From Aspidiotus rigidus (Eukaryota; Arthropoda; Insecta; Hemiptera; Diaspididae): a DNA stretch of 64,000 nt. The notes beneath the pieces are model-generated. The model was not told the DNA's origin. It made no database searches and saw nothing but the letters and a program-made list of their open reading frames with translations. How positions within the stretch are numbered: the first letter of the stretch is position 1; every line of letters begins with the position of its first letter. The position numbers were made by a program, and so were the translations under genes. The stretch is taken from assembly GCA_035079385.1 (NCBI GenBank), contig JAVHKY010000012.1:4756501-4820500 (forward strand). The letters run 5' to 3'. Below, piece after piece: positions 35,901 to 49,270 of this stretch.

Positions 35901-37382
35901 TTTGAATGCTCTTCCTAGCAACATACCATTCTTGATTCCCAATTTTCTAGCTTCGTAACTACATGAAGCAATTTCCGCCATGGAGTCGCTTTCTCCGATA
36001 TCCGAAAACCACGGTTTGTACTCTGGAAAAGATATTAATCATAACATTCACCCTAGCAGATTTTCTCAAAGTAAAATGAAATTGAAATTTACCTTCACCA
36101 GCTCGCTCAGATTTTTCTCTATTTCGTTTCTCGTGTAAGTTAAATTCGGCCTTCCTAGCTTCCGTGTTACTACTTTTAGTTTTATTTCCTTTAGCATGAG
36201 TCACAACAACCGGATGCGTTCTCAATTCAGGGTATTTTTTTAGGCCAACAGAAACAAAAAAACAATCCATATCTATGTGCATTATGCACGATCCCGACTC
36301 CAGGAGAGAATATTCGCGCACCGAAGGATTTTCACATTTCCATTTAAATAGTCTCTCTTTCCCGGGAAAATCGGTGATACCTTTCGACCTTAATTCATTA
36401 ATATATTGTTTGAAAGAAGCTCCTTGAGTTGAGATATGATGTAGCCGAGAATTGCTATAGAATTCTTCTAGAAAATTCTCATCATTGGCTGTTTTTGGAG
36501 CACTTTCCGATTTAAGAATGGTATAATCTTTGCTCGATACCGATTCCGTACTTTCACGTTCTTTAGGCGCGGCTTGGAAAGAAATTTTACTTGTATTGGG
36601 AAGCAAGTCCGATAGTAATAAATATGGTTTGTAGTCCAACATCTTTCCAGCTTCTATAGAATCAGTTACCCAGGCAGGTTTAACGATTTTCACGTTTGAT
36701 GTTTTGTATTGCTTAACCTTGACACTGGGCAGGTTGGAAGCGATCATGTACGAAGTTCTTCCAGTGCTGTAATAATGATGATATATTCCACCGTATTCCA
36801 TCATCAGTAGTCTCAGTTCATCGGCAGTCGGAACTACAATAAAATAATGTTTCGCTCTCAATAACTCTCACGGACTAGTAGTAGAGGACATATAAATAGA
36901 TTAATGAACTACCCGTGTAACCGTTGACAAAAATTGAAATCCCTTGGAAAATATTCTGCTTCTTGTCAGTTCTGCTGGCTTCTAATTCGAATTGATTTTG
37001 AAGTTTGGATTTTTTAGCGCTCATGTAATCATCCTATGACAAATTGAAAATGAATTACTAAGTATGTAGGGCACTTCATTCTCCCAGAACTTTTTCCATG
37101 AAAGCTGATAACGAGGAAGGCCCTGTAAAATTCGATACTCAAAAGTTGGGTTTTGTATGAGGTCGTATAAGTTTGTCGAACATTCTCATCTATGGGTCAA
37201 TGTCTCGATAATCTAACTAACTTTGGTGGCATTCACGTAAGATAGATCGTCAATGGACGTTCCACAGTCAGGGTAGTTCGTAGTACAACCTAGTTGATCG
37301 TAGCTTGAAAGCAGTCAGAAAAAAACTTTACCCAGTTTTCGAGGTCAGACGATTCATCTGCTTTGAGGGAACGTCGGGTCAT
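32930..37382 (-). CDS. REV1: DNA repair protein REV1 (dCMP transferase, Y-family)
   Basis: About 13 exons encode roughly 850 residues, shorter than human REV1 (1251), mostly in linkers. The start ATG is at 37382; a 17-codon exon ending DLENW joins DDYMSAKK, matching the REV1 N-terminus. A BRCT domain follows (about residues 45-125, GGIYHHYYS, TSYMIASNLP, KPAWVTDSI). The SRLHHIS segment holds the arginine that pairs with incoming dCTP. The polymerase core shows MDCFFVS, EIASCSYEAR, the catalytic SCDEMYVD, TGCPSSTGFGPN and the helix-hairpin DLPGIG. Later come little-finger exons and a ubiquitin-binding motif (DPNYLAALPEDIR). The last domain, which in other animals binds REV7 and other polymerases, ends near RLVNNSPNQSTW. 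REV1 inserts dC opposite lesions and recruits other translesion polymerases. All core catalytic acids are present. Exon ends in the middle were not all fixed to the base. Confidence 0.92.
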
Positions 37383-40300
37383 CCTGGTAGACTATCTCGA
37401 ATCCTTGGTGAGTGGGGCTAGAATCCAAATGAAAGCGTGAAAGCTTGAAAAATCTGATGGGATAGGTTACATCCGCTACAACGATATTCACGTGATGATA
37501 ATGTATGAATGCACGGCCGTCTATGAATGAATGAAGGTGATAACAATTGTTCAGATCAAGTTTTGGCGCCGTATGCAACGCGTATAACAGCCTTGCAAGC
37601 CGGAACTTGCTCACCGACTATTGTCGTATTCAAAAAACGATTCGGATAAAAAGGTCTCTCTGTCGATTGTGAAGCGCTCACTTCTCTGGATTTGTTTTTC
37701 AAGCATACGTTAATATCGTTTTTCGTATGGCAGCAAACGTGAGTCATGATCTTCTCGTGACTCGTAAACGGTCGTCATGAAAATTAGACCAATGAGTGAT
37801 CGAATATCTTCAAAAACATATTTTTCCCAATTTTCATTGGTTAACAAATATGGAAAAGTTGTTATCGAATGACGCGGTTCCCTCTGATTGGGTAGATTCG
37901 TACCTCTCCCCCTCTCCCCCGCTTCTCACCATAGGCTTTGGTAACGTACTATACGCGTGTCATTATTCTTGGATTTTCTCGTTTCTTGTTCACTCAATCC
38001 ATTGACAAATTGGAATTCTTTAGTCAGTCAGTGTCTGTCTCCGTTCTTGAGAGCTATGCGCGGGTGTGTTATTTCGATTGGCAATAATTTGACTATTTTA
38101 ATATTATAGTGTAAACTTTAAACATAATTATCGTACATCCTCTATTTTAATTATTTTGAGAACATCGTTGAATTGACAGTTTGAAAAGTGAGTTGCGCGC
38201 GTGACTGTGTTCAAGTTCATGTGAGGAGAATCCACGTCGCATTCACGTATTCCCGTTATTCGGAAGAATTTTTATGATGGTATGTTACAAATTATTGTAA
38301 TAATCATTCTACTGAAGGGTATTTCATCAATGGATGATTATTGATTAGTATTGATTTTGTAGGTAAAGGTCGTTGAGACGATCCGAGCTCTTGTACTAGG
38401 GGTGTATTGTGTTGATTACAGGAAAATCGCGCGTTTTTTGTGTATGAGTGAATATGAGGATCGACGTTCCTATTCACAACCTTTGATGTGGGTAAAAAGG
38501 ATTGAGGAGTAGGTATGAAATACTGTAACGAAATAAATTAGTAGATTCCAACGAAACAGTTCTGAGAATTACTAAATTCCATGTAAGTAAACGTGATGTG
38601 TGGGAATCCATTGTATGTAGAAACTGTAGTATTAATATACGGTCAACATGGTATACGTGGTGATTCATACGAGTAATTGATGTGCTTAGGTCGTAGATTC
38701 TTGTATGTATGAGTTATTCTTTGAAAGGATATTTTAAGAATTTGATTGATTGCTTTACATTGTTATCTACTGTTTGTGTTGTACCAAAGTACAACTTGGG
38801 ATGTGAAAGTGTTGAGTATTATTCTTGGTTATCGGTATCGTATTCGATGAATCGAGCGTCAAGGAAGCTAGTTACGGATTTCCCATTATTTCATGATCTT
38901 AGGGATGAATCGAGGTTTTACGATAGTATTTAGTTGGTTATCTCAGACGTGGCAATCCAGCGACGATCCAAATTTGATGTGATATCATCCTACGTACATT
39001 ATACGTAACCAAAGAGTATCCGCTGTTTTTTTTCTCATTTCTCCACCGAATTATCGTAATGAGACTTACCGTTAGGTTCCGTTGAACTATACCTAGTTGA
39101 ATAGATTATGGAAATGTGTAGTGTGCTATACAGCTCATCTTTATCGTTTGTAGAGAGAGTCGAGGTGTTAAATAGTCTCCTTGATGTGTAATTATTACTG
39201 ACTTGTCACGAGAGCGTGTATTTTACTTTTTTTGAAGGTGGGTTACAGGTATTTAGTGAATTTTTGATCTGACTTGCAGTAATAGTATTTCGTCGTTGAT
39301 TGATGACCTAGTCGTCGCATATCCTACCTACGCTCACTGACGATATGTTTACCGTTCGAAGGTGGAAGATGATTTCTGAAATTTTAATTTATGTATCTTT
39401 GAATTTGTTTTCTTTTCCTTGTGAATGTCGGAAGTGTGCACTTTGATGAAGATGGTCTTCCGACTGATCGGTAGAAATCAGCGGTAAATCCTTATATGAG
39501 GCTCAACTTTCATGATTATCTCGAAAAAGCTTATTTCTTTCCTTAAACTCTCAATCGGATCTGGCCCACTATTGACGGGTTACGATTGACGACGAAGGGA
39601 CTCACTCAAATAACCTACGTTTGACGTTCGAGAGGATTCAACATCCTGTCACGATCGAAAATCATTCATCAGCCGGCATTAGCTCGTTTGATACAGAGCG
39701 ATTCGTAAATGAAATTCCAGCAACAGTTTATTCGTCATCGTAACTATCCTGACCTACGCGAAAATCAAGTTTGAGTACATTTGAGAGAAATGAGAGCGCA
39801 ATAATATTCTATTTAAACCACACCCCTTCTGTGGATAGGTGGAAAGGTCAAACTGAATATTTGATTTGTTCCCAGCTTGCAAGTTATACACACTTCAACG
39901 AAAATGCAAAGAATATTTTATGAATGTAATTTATAAGTGGTGTCGCGAACTCGGTTCTTTTTGGGTTGACTTTATCCTTATTGAAGTATTGGAGATAGTA
40001 TTTATTTTTCTCCTTTTATGAGTATAGTAAACGAAGAAGAGAAGTCCTTCAAATTCTTTATAATATCCCGAAGATCTTTGAACTTGAATGGATAATGCTG
40101 GTAGGGATCCTTTTTTGCGAACCAAATGTACATTTCACGAGTGAATACTTCAAAAATAGTTTCACTTGTGAATCCTTATGTATTCGCCAAACTGAAAATG
40201 TATAGGGATCATTTTCCTTATTATTTATTGTTTCTTGACAGGGCCATCAGACAATGATTTTTTTATGCTTCATTGTCTCTCAATTCTTTCTCACAAAATC

Positions 40301-40560
40301 TGTCTCTAAAATGAGGAAGTTGGGTGTTGAGCATCACTTACTTACCCTAAGCTTCGAAATATAGAACCTATACCTGATTTAGATCACTTAAACTTGTTTT
40401 TTCCTAATCCTCGTGTATTCTGACTCATCGAGGATTGAATATATTATAAACAAGAGTCTGAAGATAAGGAATGAATTTATGAGGATTCGTTTTTTCAGAA
40501 TTCTGGACTTCGAAATCAATAAGGTGTGGAGATGAGCCAAATTATTCGTCGATTCCTCAA
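37383..40560. other. Intergenic region upstream of REV1
   Basis: No gene recognised. 37860-38290 is less AT-rich and could hold a promoter: a GT donor-like ATGATGGTATGT near 38276 may end a 5' non-coding exon of a plus-strand transcript, possibly ATG13, but nothing proves it. The remainder looks unique and AT-rich. Confidence 0.35.
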
Positions 40561-40562
40561 TG

Positions 40563-41165
40563 TTATAACGAATGTCTGATAGGATATTGATTACAATTAT
40601 TGTATTCCGAAGCGTTCCTTATTCTGTGCCTTTGCCTCCTGATCTTTTCCTTCCGACGCTCCGCTGATCCATCCCACTTGTATCGCTTGTGCAGCCGCCC
40701 GTCCTCCTTAGTGAAGTGGGTGTGGGTTTTGTATGTATTCTTCAACACCGGTATCGAACCTTTAGGGTATAACTTCAATGTTGGAAGAATCTCCTGGTGA
40801 AATACTCTCTTCTTGGCACCGCCAAGCCTGCCCCCAGGCATGTAAACTTTAGCACCACATACAACATAGAACTAGGCCACTGTGGGAGTCGGTCTTCTTC
40901 TTTCTTCGAGTCTCTAGATTTCCTTTTCTTCCTGCAGAGTGTTGTCTGTATGTGAATGGTACGTTTTCAATAATTCATAGCATGGTTTTGTATTTGCCTA
41001 TCCCATTCCATGCCCATTTCTTCATTACTGTGGCTGCACATGCAGACACCTGGTTCCGTGCTTTTTCGAAACCTAGTATGGTAGCCACCAGGCTACTCGG
41101 AGCAAGTGTTTCATCGACCCCGGCCCGCTCAAGCCTCGCACTCAAATATGGTGTCCTGTAGCCAT
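40563..41165 (-). other. Unassigned, possibly decayed retroelement reading frames
   Basis: Two minus-strand open stretches are found: one of 92 codons (40563-40841) with a basic KRYKWDG..RRKEKIRR segment, and one at about 40990-41160. I recognise neither. They lie just downstream, on the same strand, of a Penelope-like remnant and may belong to it or to another dead element. Confidence 0.3.
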
Positions 41166-41219
41166 CACTCCACCCTTGATTGCAGTGCGAACAGGTTGTC
41201 TGCTAAACTACTTGTTGAA

Positions 41220-41935
41220 GAAGCCATGGTCACGTCTGCGTCAGGTGAAAGTTCAGCTGATCATGGTCTCGGTTTGTAAAACTTCCCTCCTCTTTGAATC
41301 TATGATCATTTGAGAGCAAGTGATCGCCAAAAAGGTAGAATGCCTGAAGACGACAACCTCTAAGCGTATATGTGTTCTTCAACCCTACGCTTCATTTGCC
41401 TACTAGTCTCGTCAATATGGAGGACTGGACAATCTTGACATTCGCTACTTTTCTCAGACGTTTGAAAGGAAGTCAAAGTGGAAAAGAGTACGGCTCAGCT
41501 TGTGAGAAAACTTCTTTAATTAGGGCAGCTTAATCCATTTGCCTCTTCTTGTACTCCCGAGTTCGCGGAGGGAGGTCGTGAAGTTTAGGCATTTTTTCGT
41601 GGCCTTCTTGCGCATCATTTTCCGATGTGGAGGGTATGGTGGTTAGATTTAGCGAAAGGTTTGAGAATGTCAACATGTAATCCATGGCGATGTGAACTAT
41701 AGTCTATGAATAGAAGAATCGAAGGCCGCAAGTTTATGGGTCATAGGGCAGAAAGACGATCCTTTGATGAGCGTATTGACAGTCGTCTTCTCCCGGAAGA
41801 TACTAAACTGATGGTAGAAGTCAATGAGAAGATTGTCGAAACCTTTCCATAAACTACCACTATATGGCATGGCCCGATGAGGCGTGGAGCAATAGAAAGA
41901 AAATGTTCTCAAATTGATGCATGAGGGAAGCCAAC
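41220..41935 (-). mobile_element. Degenerate Penelope-like retroelement (RT end and GIY-YIG)
   Basis: The minus strand reads FREKTTVNTLIKGSS and HKLAAFDSSIHRL at about 41697-41835. This corresponds to the Penelope RT thumb block (yrKpT..d..i..ss.hp..HKlaaf.slihR). About 300 bp on is ECQDC..LHIDETSRQMK..VEEH (about 41375-41450), a mutated GIY-YIG nuclease, followed by HLLSNDHRFK (about 41300). Order and spacing fit a Penelope-like protein. Stops and frameshifts between the blocks show it is dead. Confidence 0.68.
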
Positions 41936-41939
41936 GGGG

Positions 41940-43281
41940 ACTTCATCCAAAAACTCAGAACTTACTTCTACATTTGTTTTGTTTGTGTAACTATGCGACC
42001 TGTGTAAAACTGCAATCAACTTATTTTCCATGATGAGTTCGTTTAATTAAGAGTCATTGAGCGCATGCATTCGATTTTAAACCAAATTCAAATTGTAACG
42101 GATCAAAATAAGGACTCTTCAAGTCGAATAAAATTATCGCGCTTCCTCCGACGTATGGTATGGCACTAAAAGAAGAAGAATGAGAGAGAATTCTTCGTAT
42201 ACTGTCTGATGTACAGCTGCCTTTTCAATGATTGTTCCCCGAGAAACGGCGGCGCTACACCTGCTCTTTGAAGATAAAAAAAACTTTATACCCGAACAGA
42301 TGTGGAGCATCAATAAGTATTCAACAATATAATATTCTGTGAGTGCCTTTAGGTACTGTGAACAGGCGCGCGTAATCAAGATTTATACGAATGTTGTTGA
42401 TTGTTAAATTCACGATGAACCTGGACTTCGCGATCAAGTCGACTTCGCTCTCTATGATCAGGGAGCGAAAATTTGTTTTTCAATACTGTTCAACTGTTTT
42501 TGACGTAAGCGATGACGATGATGAGGAAACTTTATGCAGATATTTATTATGTCGATCATAATTTCCATTTTCTTATCATCATGACTGTTTGCGCTTCCGA
42601 ACGCTTATCGTTTGATTTGCGGTCAACTGTACATATTATCATGTACTAGTGACGTAATATTTTTCTTCTTCTGTCTTCATTCGAAGAATGTTTTCATTGT
42701 AAAGCTCAAGGGTTGAAGAGTTGATAATTTATTCCAAGAACGCGTCAGATACACAAGTGATTCGTGCACCATATGGCTGACTGTTACAACGAAAAAGTGT
42801 AGAAGTAGCGGATAATTGGTAAGCCTCTTTACGAGAGTGTACATGATCTGAAGTGTTAAAACTCGAGAAGAAAGAAAGAAGATTGAGCGGGAAAATAAAA
42901 ACTTGATGAATAATCGTTACACGAAGTATTATTCAATATTATTTGGCGTGCGCGAAAGATAATTATCGTGTTCCGAGTTGGAAACGGTAAACAAATAGAA
43001 CTGCTCGTTAGATATCAGAAGAGAGGTATTCGAAATGACCTTTATGATGTCGTATTACGATATCCCTGCCGTACGATGATAATTTTCTGCTAATAGTCGA
43101 TAATAACGAACCGGTTGTTTTTTACCTACCCTAATTACGTGCGCGATTCTTTTGTGTTTACGTTTTAGGTTAATGAAGTCGAGTCGTTGCGGAAGCTCGT
43201 AAACCGAGTTTGTACATTTTGAATACTGGAAGAATAAGAAGAAGAAACTCATAATAATACTGCACGTTCCGTGCTGCAAAT
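41940..43281. other. Region upstream of ATG13
   Basis: No coding exons were recognised. It probably includes the ATG13 5' UTR and promoter in its last few hundred bases; no core promoter motif is convincing. Confidence 0.4.
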
Positions 43282-43857
43282 ATGACGGCGGACAGTATGA
43301 CGGCTTCCGATCACGATGCTGAGCTTATGAGATTGGCGAAGGCGTTGGCCGTCAAAGCGTTCCTGACCATCATTCAGTCTCGAGATGGTACGAAGGCACA
43401 CACGAAATGTAACCCTCATGCTACCGGACACGCGACTGTATGTAACATATTTTTCCCTCTCTTCTCCCTTTCCCGTTCTTCCAGCATTGAATTAAAATTT
43501 TGTTCTGTTTTCAGTTTAATTTGTCCTTTCGAGAAATGTCGGACGTCGATAAAGAGGCAATAAAAAAAGTAATGAACTCTGCCCACAGTGACAGATGGTC
43601 CGTGTGCGTTGAAATTTTCCTGAAAACCTTCGAGGAAGACGTTATGACGCTGGAGAACTGGAATATATCTTTAATCCCAGGCTGTGTAGACAATTCGAAA
43701 CTATGTACGTTGTACAACCGCCTCTCTGTTCTATTGAAATCGTTACTCTCCATCACCAGAGTTGTACCTGCCTACCGTTATTCTCGGCGACAGAATCCAG
43801 ATTCGTGGTCCATTGGTCATCGGATGTACGTCGGAGAGCCGATACGTAATTCCTTAG
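43282..43857 (+). CDS. ATG13: Autophagy protein 13, first two coding exons only
   Basis: Exon 1 (43282-43437) and exon 2 (43515-43857) join in phase to about 166 residues, separated by a 77-bp intron. ATG13 is the HORMA-domain adaptor that couples ULK1/Atg1 kinase and FIP200 at the start of autophagosome formation. The fragment is the front of the HORMA domain: KALAVKAFLTIIQSR, CVEIFLKTFE, LENWNISLIPG and YNRLSVLLKSLLSITRV-PAYR, with RRQ and HRMYVGE, all characteristic. The ATG follows CTGCAAAT and matches homologue start positions. Exon 2 ends with a GTATGT donor in phase 1. The next expected exon (the VRVGTVGTP-type strand) was not found up to 64000. The gene therefore either has an intron longer than 20 kb or is truncated. 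Confidence 0.88.
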
Positions 43858-46130
43858 GTATGTGGATTTATGAATTAATTATCAATTGTTTGAAATACAC
43901 TACATGACATATTGAAATTCGTGCCCGAATTCCATCTTGCAATTCTTATCTTTCCACGTTGTACTTCTTTTCTCTGCATTTTCGGATGTGAGATCGTTTT
44001 CATTTTATCGTCATTCCTTCTTCGTATTTATCCGCATTAATGCGCTTTGGCCTTTCCGCTCGAGATATTTCTCTTTTAATGAGTAAAATGAAAGCGACAG
44101 TTTCGTCGTCCGTTTCCACACTGTCTATTTTACAGTAAGTTGTAAAACGCGTAATCGATTTCGTTTCTCGGAAATCTGCTAAATTTTTCGCTCAATGTTC
44201 CTAGAAAAGCGATATCAGGTAGAGTTTGTAGAAATGAATTCGAGATAGATAAGATAATGGTTTAAGGAGAAAATGATTAATGATCATGTTGCTCGGTCGC
44301 CAGATCTAACTGTTAAAATGTAAGATTAGGCTTCTTAAAGACCGAAAGCTTATTAGAGAACGCCTGTATTCTAGGTTGTTGTGCGATTCCTCCACTTGCA
44401 AAAACTAAAAGTTTTGTAGCCGGACATGAAATGTGTATTTTGCGTGAGAGAATGGATGCTAAAATCAAAACGTGGTTAGGTTGCGGTAGAAGTAATTTGT
44501 CTGGCAATTTAAAATATTAATAAAGATTCTATTTAATATTCATGAAAGCAAAATGTTGGATGGTTTTGGTGAAAAAATTGGCCAAAACTGTTCCAGGTAG
44601 GCTAATTGAATGTTGACCGCAATTATGCGATACGAAAATTGTCTTGTAGTCTGTCTGTCCCTTCTTCTTTATGTTAAAAACAAAAAGGATTTTTTTTTAA
44701 CTAATCAATTTTCCCTTGAGAGCAGAGTAATTATGAATGAGATTTTTCGGAAAATCGTGGTTTTGTTCATAACAATGTGTTTCTTGTGGTAAATAATCAA
44801 TTGTAATGATTACCCGATGTGTTCGTGATCAATTAAAAATATTATTTCATTGTCATGCAACGCTAAAACGAAGAATTATTTTGCTTATTAGGAGCTGTGA
44901 TGTTCCATGAAAAGTATTATAAAAACATCTCCTTTCATTTTATGCTCTTTGCCCTGGCATGACATACGTAATGGATCCTGTCTTAAAGATCGAGTAGATT
45001 TTTCTTTTGAGTGATCATGGTTCTAAGTATGTACTTCAAAAGGTCCTGTGGTTCTCGATCGGGTGGTTTCTGATTTATTGATTCGTTAGCTTGCAGACGT
45101 CTTCCGTGTCTCGTTCGTCATTTCATGCATTGTATCAATATTTTCTCTTCTATTCATCATTTTCAGACAGTCTCGTGCGTGATAATAACAAAATTGTATT
45201 TTTCCTGTTACCAAAGCTTGGTGAAACTAAATTGTGAAATCTCATAAATTTGAATTAGGTATACTTTTTTCTAATTTCTTTCAATTTTCCGATACGAGTA
45301 TATTTCACCCGCGTGAGTTCTAAACAAGTTTTATGCCTGTCTAGTTGCAGTAAATTTGAAAGAATCTCGCATCGGGAGATGTTAAGCACAAGTGGCTTAT
45401 CCACTTCCCTTCAATCAGGCGAGAAGAGTCACAAGTAAATGTTCCTTTTTCATTCTCTTTCAGTAGACACCCTGTTTGATGATATTGAGGGGTGAAAAAA
45501 AACTGATTTTCGTTGAAAGTGAACATTTCCAAATCAAGTCTTTCGAGTTTTTCTTTCTTTCTTCTTAGGAATTTGCGGTAGTTTAATGAACTGTCAGAGC
45601 TGGCACGAAGATTACGTAAATACAGGTACAAGACAAATTTGGCATTAAATTTGGGTAACATAATTTCGAAATTTTTACACATTTATACCTACTTTCGTGT
45701 GCTAGGAATATTTCTGCAATTCTTTAGTGGTATGGTCTCGAGTTTTTACTTACCTAATAGGAAAATCGTGTCACAGTTTTAAAAACTTATCACTCCTCTT
45801 CTATAATTCTTGCAGCATGAGAGAATGAATTATCAATTTTTTTTTTTTTTTTTTTCGTTGAACTAACTAGCTTGGCAACTATACTTGGACTGATGGGCTC
45901 GGATTGAGCAGATGGAGACGACAAAGATGAGTTGAATTGAAAGAGAACTTAACCCATTGTATTATTTCAGACTTTTTCGCGTTGGGAGGACTGGTGATTT
46001 TGAAGCAGACCAAAGCATTGGAGCTTTTTTAATACACCGGAGCTTATTTGGAAGATTAGAAATTATTCCAGGTGGAGAGAGCAGTAGTAGTATTTGAGAT
46101 CATACGAGGGGGAGTGGTCAGTTATGCAGT
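43858..46130. other. No gene seen; probable start of ATG13 intron 2
   Basis: AT-rich and apparently unique. A 22-base T run lies near 45839-45855. One 113-codon minus-strand frame (45341-45682) has no recognisable domain. Confidence 0.4.
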
Positions 46131-46139
46131 AACCGTTCT

Positions 46140-47300
46140 TCAATAAGTTCCACTACGTCTCGTCATATTCCTCATGGTCGATGTTATCCAGATATCCACG
46201 AGGAAAACATGGAGGATGATGATTAGTTGGAAGATGAAATTGTTAGGATAAAGGTCTTGGATAGCAAATAAAAATGAGAGAGAATCAAATACTTTGACGA
46301 AGGGACAGGTGAATATAGTGGTAAGTTCGGCGGTGAATACAGAAAAAAAGTTGTTGATGGGTAAGGATGAGATTCTACCCTGCAGACTGCATATCCGATT
46401 CTGGGTTCCGATTAGAACCCGTCCTGTAGCGGAGAATGAGAGAAGAAAATTCCAAAGGATTGATTTTGTGATGTATTGTTCGTGTATAAAGTTGACTGTT
46501 CGAGAAATTTCTGTAAGATCAAAGCAGATATCAGTAATAGGGCTTATCAAGAGGGGGGTATGAATGAAAAAAATAGGAAGTAAGGGCCTAAGTTTTAGAT
46601 GAGTGCCTTTGTGGGATTGAAGCGACAGAAGGAGTTAATTATGTGGCTGGGAGAATTGGAAGTTAGCAGTGAGTGAGAGAAGGAACCGCTGCTTCAGCAC
46701 ATGGGCTGAGTAAAGGGCTGGTGCATCGTGCGCTAGAGCCATTCGAAGCCCAGAAGATTGAACGAAGTCCAGCAGTACTTTCGGAGTGAGTGTAGTTAGG
46801 AACCAATTAGACTGTAGTTCACGGATACTGCACGTACAAGGCCGAGAGAGTGATAGGTATTTGGAAACTTTCTCAAAGAATTAAGGCGTTTTGCTCCTAA
46901 GATTTTGATATGTTGGGGGGGGGGGGAGTTCTGGAGAAGGTGAGATTAAGAAACTGGGTGGAGGATTGGATGGTAATTGGAAATTCTGTAGACCCAGAGA
47001 AGGGAGAAATGTAGGGCGTGAGTATCAGTTTTGGAATACTACCATGAATTTTTTCTTGTTTGAAAGTCGAAATCCACGGTCAGATGATTATTTGGAGTTT
47101 TTTTCAAAGGTTAATTGGAGTACTTGCTGCTCGTTCGGGGTTGTTGGCTAGTGTGGGGATGCTGAACTCATACGCAAAGATACGTTTGGTAAAAGGAAAC
47201 CTGACCATAACTGTGTTTATTAAGTCATTTATCGCGATTGGAAGGAGTTGCAATGGGTTGGTGAGAAGCGTATTGGTCTTAAATTCTATCCATTAGAGAC
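46140..47300 (-). mobile_element. Second degenerate Jockey-like retrotransposon
   Basis: Read on the minus strand from high to low coordinates, it shows RT pieces (RGFRLSNKKKFMVVF, about 47010-47060), then LDFVQSSGLRMAL with a frameshifted CTSPLLSPCAEAA (about 46680-46780), then RNase H (SVFTAELTTIF and FDSLSFL, about 46265-46350) and a decayed WITSTMRNMTRR (about 46160-46200). The order matches the copy at 2120-3500 and the Jockey clade. Multiple frameshifts mark it as dead. Confidence 0.65.
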
Positions 47301-48240
47301 CTGTCATGGATAAAACGATATCAAAATTTGGAAATAGTTCTCATCAATCTAGATAAACTAGAATAGAATGAGAGGGAGGTACTTGGACATGATTCTCGCA
47401 GGGTGTGTACAAAAATGAAGCACTTATTGCCCACATTGGTGTTGAAATTTCAATATTAAGTAGATATTTTATAACATTGATTTCTGAAAGCACCACCACA
47501 CAGTGAGATAAAAATTAAGGACTTTGACGACTTATCCCGCAAATCTCAGTACTTTCAGGGACTTTCAACTCCTATCTCTAAAATTGATAATTTGAAGGAC
47601 TCCTCAGCGGCTATAGACACGAAAAGGGCCAAGTGTGACACAAAAATCAGTTTTTCCACCCCTCAAATAATTATGCACTCCGTGGAGAAGTAAGAAAAGG
47701 GAACAAATATTTCTTTTTTAATTTCACCTGAAACTGCTTTTTTATTCAGTTTTTGTCGAGGCAAATAGCGCACGCGGAAAGTGAAAAGTTGTTCAATTAC
47801 TGTATTCTGTGTACTACTTTTTCAATCAATTTTTTTTTTGACCTGATGGCTCCTTAATCAAAATTTCTTCCTTGAGGCTAGTCAATTTTCATAAACTAAT
47901 CCTAGCTGGAAGATGGCTTCCTGCAGAAGATTTTCGGTTTCTGATAAAGCAGAAGGGTATTTACCTGCTATGAAACGACTTGCCGAGACTATCACCGTGA
48001 TTTATGCTCTTAATGAATCCTCCTGTTGTAAAGTTAGTTGAGAAGTGATTCCAAATGTTCAGTATAATGGATTGTCCCTCCACCTGCGCTACGCCCTACC
48101 TACCACAATGATCGACTCACTTTCATCAGGAGCATTTCACCTTTTTTATGTACAATCATTTGCATTCTCCATGTAGGAAGACCTCATAATAATAATAATT
48201 TGAGAAGAATAGTTCTCGCATAAATCAGTGCTCAACTTTC
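47301..48240. other. No feature recognised
   Basis: AT-rich sequence lacking convincing exons or repeats. Confidence 0.45.
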
Positions 48241-48244
48241 ACTC

Positions 48245-48660
48245 ATTTTAACAGGAAACCTGTTCTGTGGGGAGTTATTTCAGAAAATTCACCGTGCGCC
48301 GTATGATGTCCGGCCAAACAAAATTGGTCCAAGTCCCCCTCCTATCATGTATAGCTTGAAGCCCCCCATCAGATACAGCTCAATATTTTTCCGAGTCTTG
48401 TGTTTCGTCATAATGGAAGTCGAAATTTCAACTGGGAACTTATCTCACAGGGGCTTATTACGAAAAATTTGCCGTAAGTCGTAAGTCAAGTGGCGTCCGG
48501 CGAAAACTGATCTACCCTAATAAGGAAATTTTGATTCTTGGGCCATAATGATATGATAGGAGGATTCGGAAAAACTTCGACTTTAGAGCCGTGTTATACA
48601 ATAGGAGGAGGACTAGAAAATTTTAGTCTCTCGAGTTATAATATGTGATAAGAAAGGGAC
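48245..48660 (-). repeat. Decayed copies of the GGAACCTGTT/45-bp repeat family
   Basis: AACAGGAAACCTGTT near 48251 begins a module with a GTCCGGCC box, followed by CAAGTCCCCCTCCTATCAT near 48330. A second similar module (GTCCGGCGAAAAC) lies near 48490, then GATAGGAGGATTCGGAAAA near 48556 in the other orientation. These match the block inserted in the hAT element at 6568-8030. Confidence 0.65.
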
Positions 48661-48666
48661 TGTTCA

Positions 48667-48930
48667 GGGTGTTACGAGTCATGAAAGTCATGAAAAAGTC
48701 ATGAATTTTAGCCAGTGGTCATGAAAGTCATAAAAGTCATGATAAAGTCATGGATTTTTGTTTATGGTCGTGAGATTCTCGCAAAATGATTTATCATTCA
48801 TTAAATATTGCAAAAAAATTACAGCGAACAAAAGTTGTTCAACAAATTGAAGAAAAAGATCACGAAAATGGCTATGAAAACGTCATTAGAAAGTCGTGAA
48901 AAAGTCATGAATTTTGACATGTTCCATGTC
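48667..48930. repeat. GTCATGAAAAAGTCATGAA repeat
   Basis: CAGGGTGTTACGAG at 48676 looks like a hAT-type left end and is followed by at least eight GTCATGAAA/GTCATGAATT units to about 48920. No matching right end was found. It is analogous in style to the GTCAGGGAA element at 58219. Confidence 0.5.
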
Positions 48931-49039
48931 TTTTCTCTCGCCGGACACCGATTTTGAAACTCGCGAGTACACACCCCCCCCTCCCCCCGTCAAGAGAAAT
49001 CTCTACCCCGTGGGTGATTCAGAAATTCGCGAGTACACC

Positions 49040-49270
49040 CCGCGTAATGATAATAAATAATTATAATAATTAATTAATAAATAATTAAATAATTAAATAA
49101 TTGAATAATTAATTACCGTGCGTCCGTGCACATCTCTACCCCGCGGGTGTAATAAATAATTAATTAATAATTAAATAAATAAATAAATAATTAAATAATT
49201 AATATAATAATAATAATTAAATAAATAAATAATTAAATAATTGAATAATTAATATAATTAATAATTAGAA
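49040..49270. repeat. AT-rich microsatellite (AATAATTAAATAATT)
   Basis: About 230 bp of alternating TAAATAAT/AATTAATT units, interrupted once by a CACCTCTACCCCGCGGGTG-like block (about 49120-49150) that also occurs just before the array near 49005. Confidence 0.85.

Noticed and set aside
40563..40841. 92-codon basic frame considered as a ribosomal-protein pseudogene
   Set aside because: No alignment to a known ribosomal protein could be justified by eye.
45960..46022. Candidate third ATG13 exon after TTTCAG
   Set aside because: In the required phase it gives a short peptide unlike the ATG13 HORMA domain and soon reaches a stop.
47060..47296. 78-codon plus frame that first suggested a DIRS-type RT
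   Set aside because: It is the antisense shadow of a minus-strand Jockey-like remnant with a consistent motif order.
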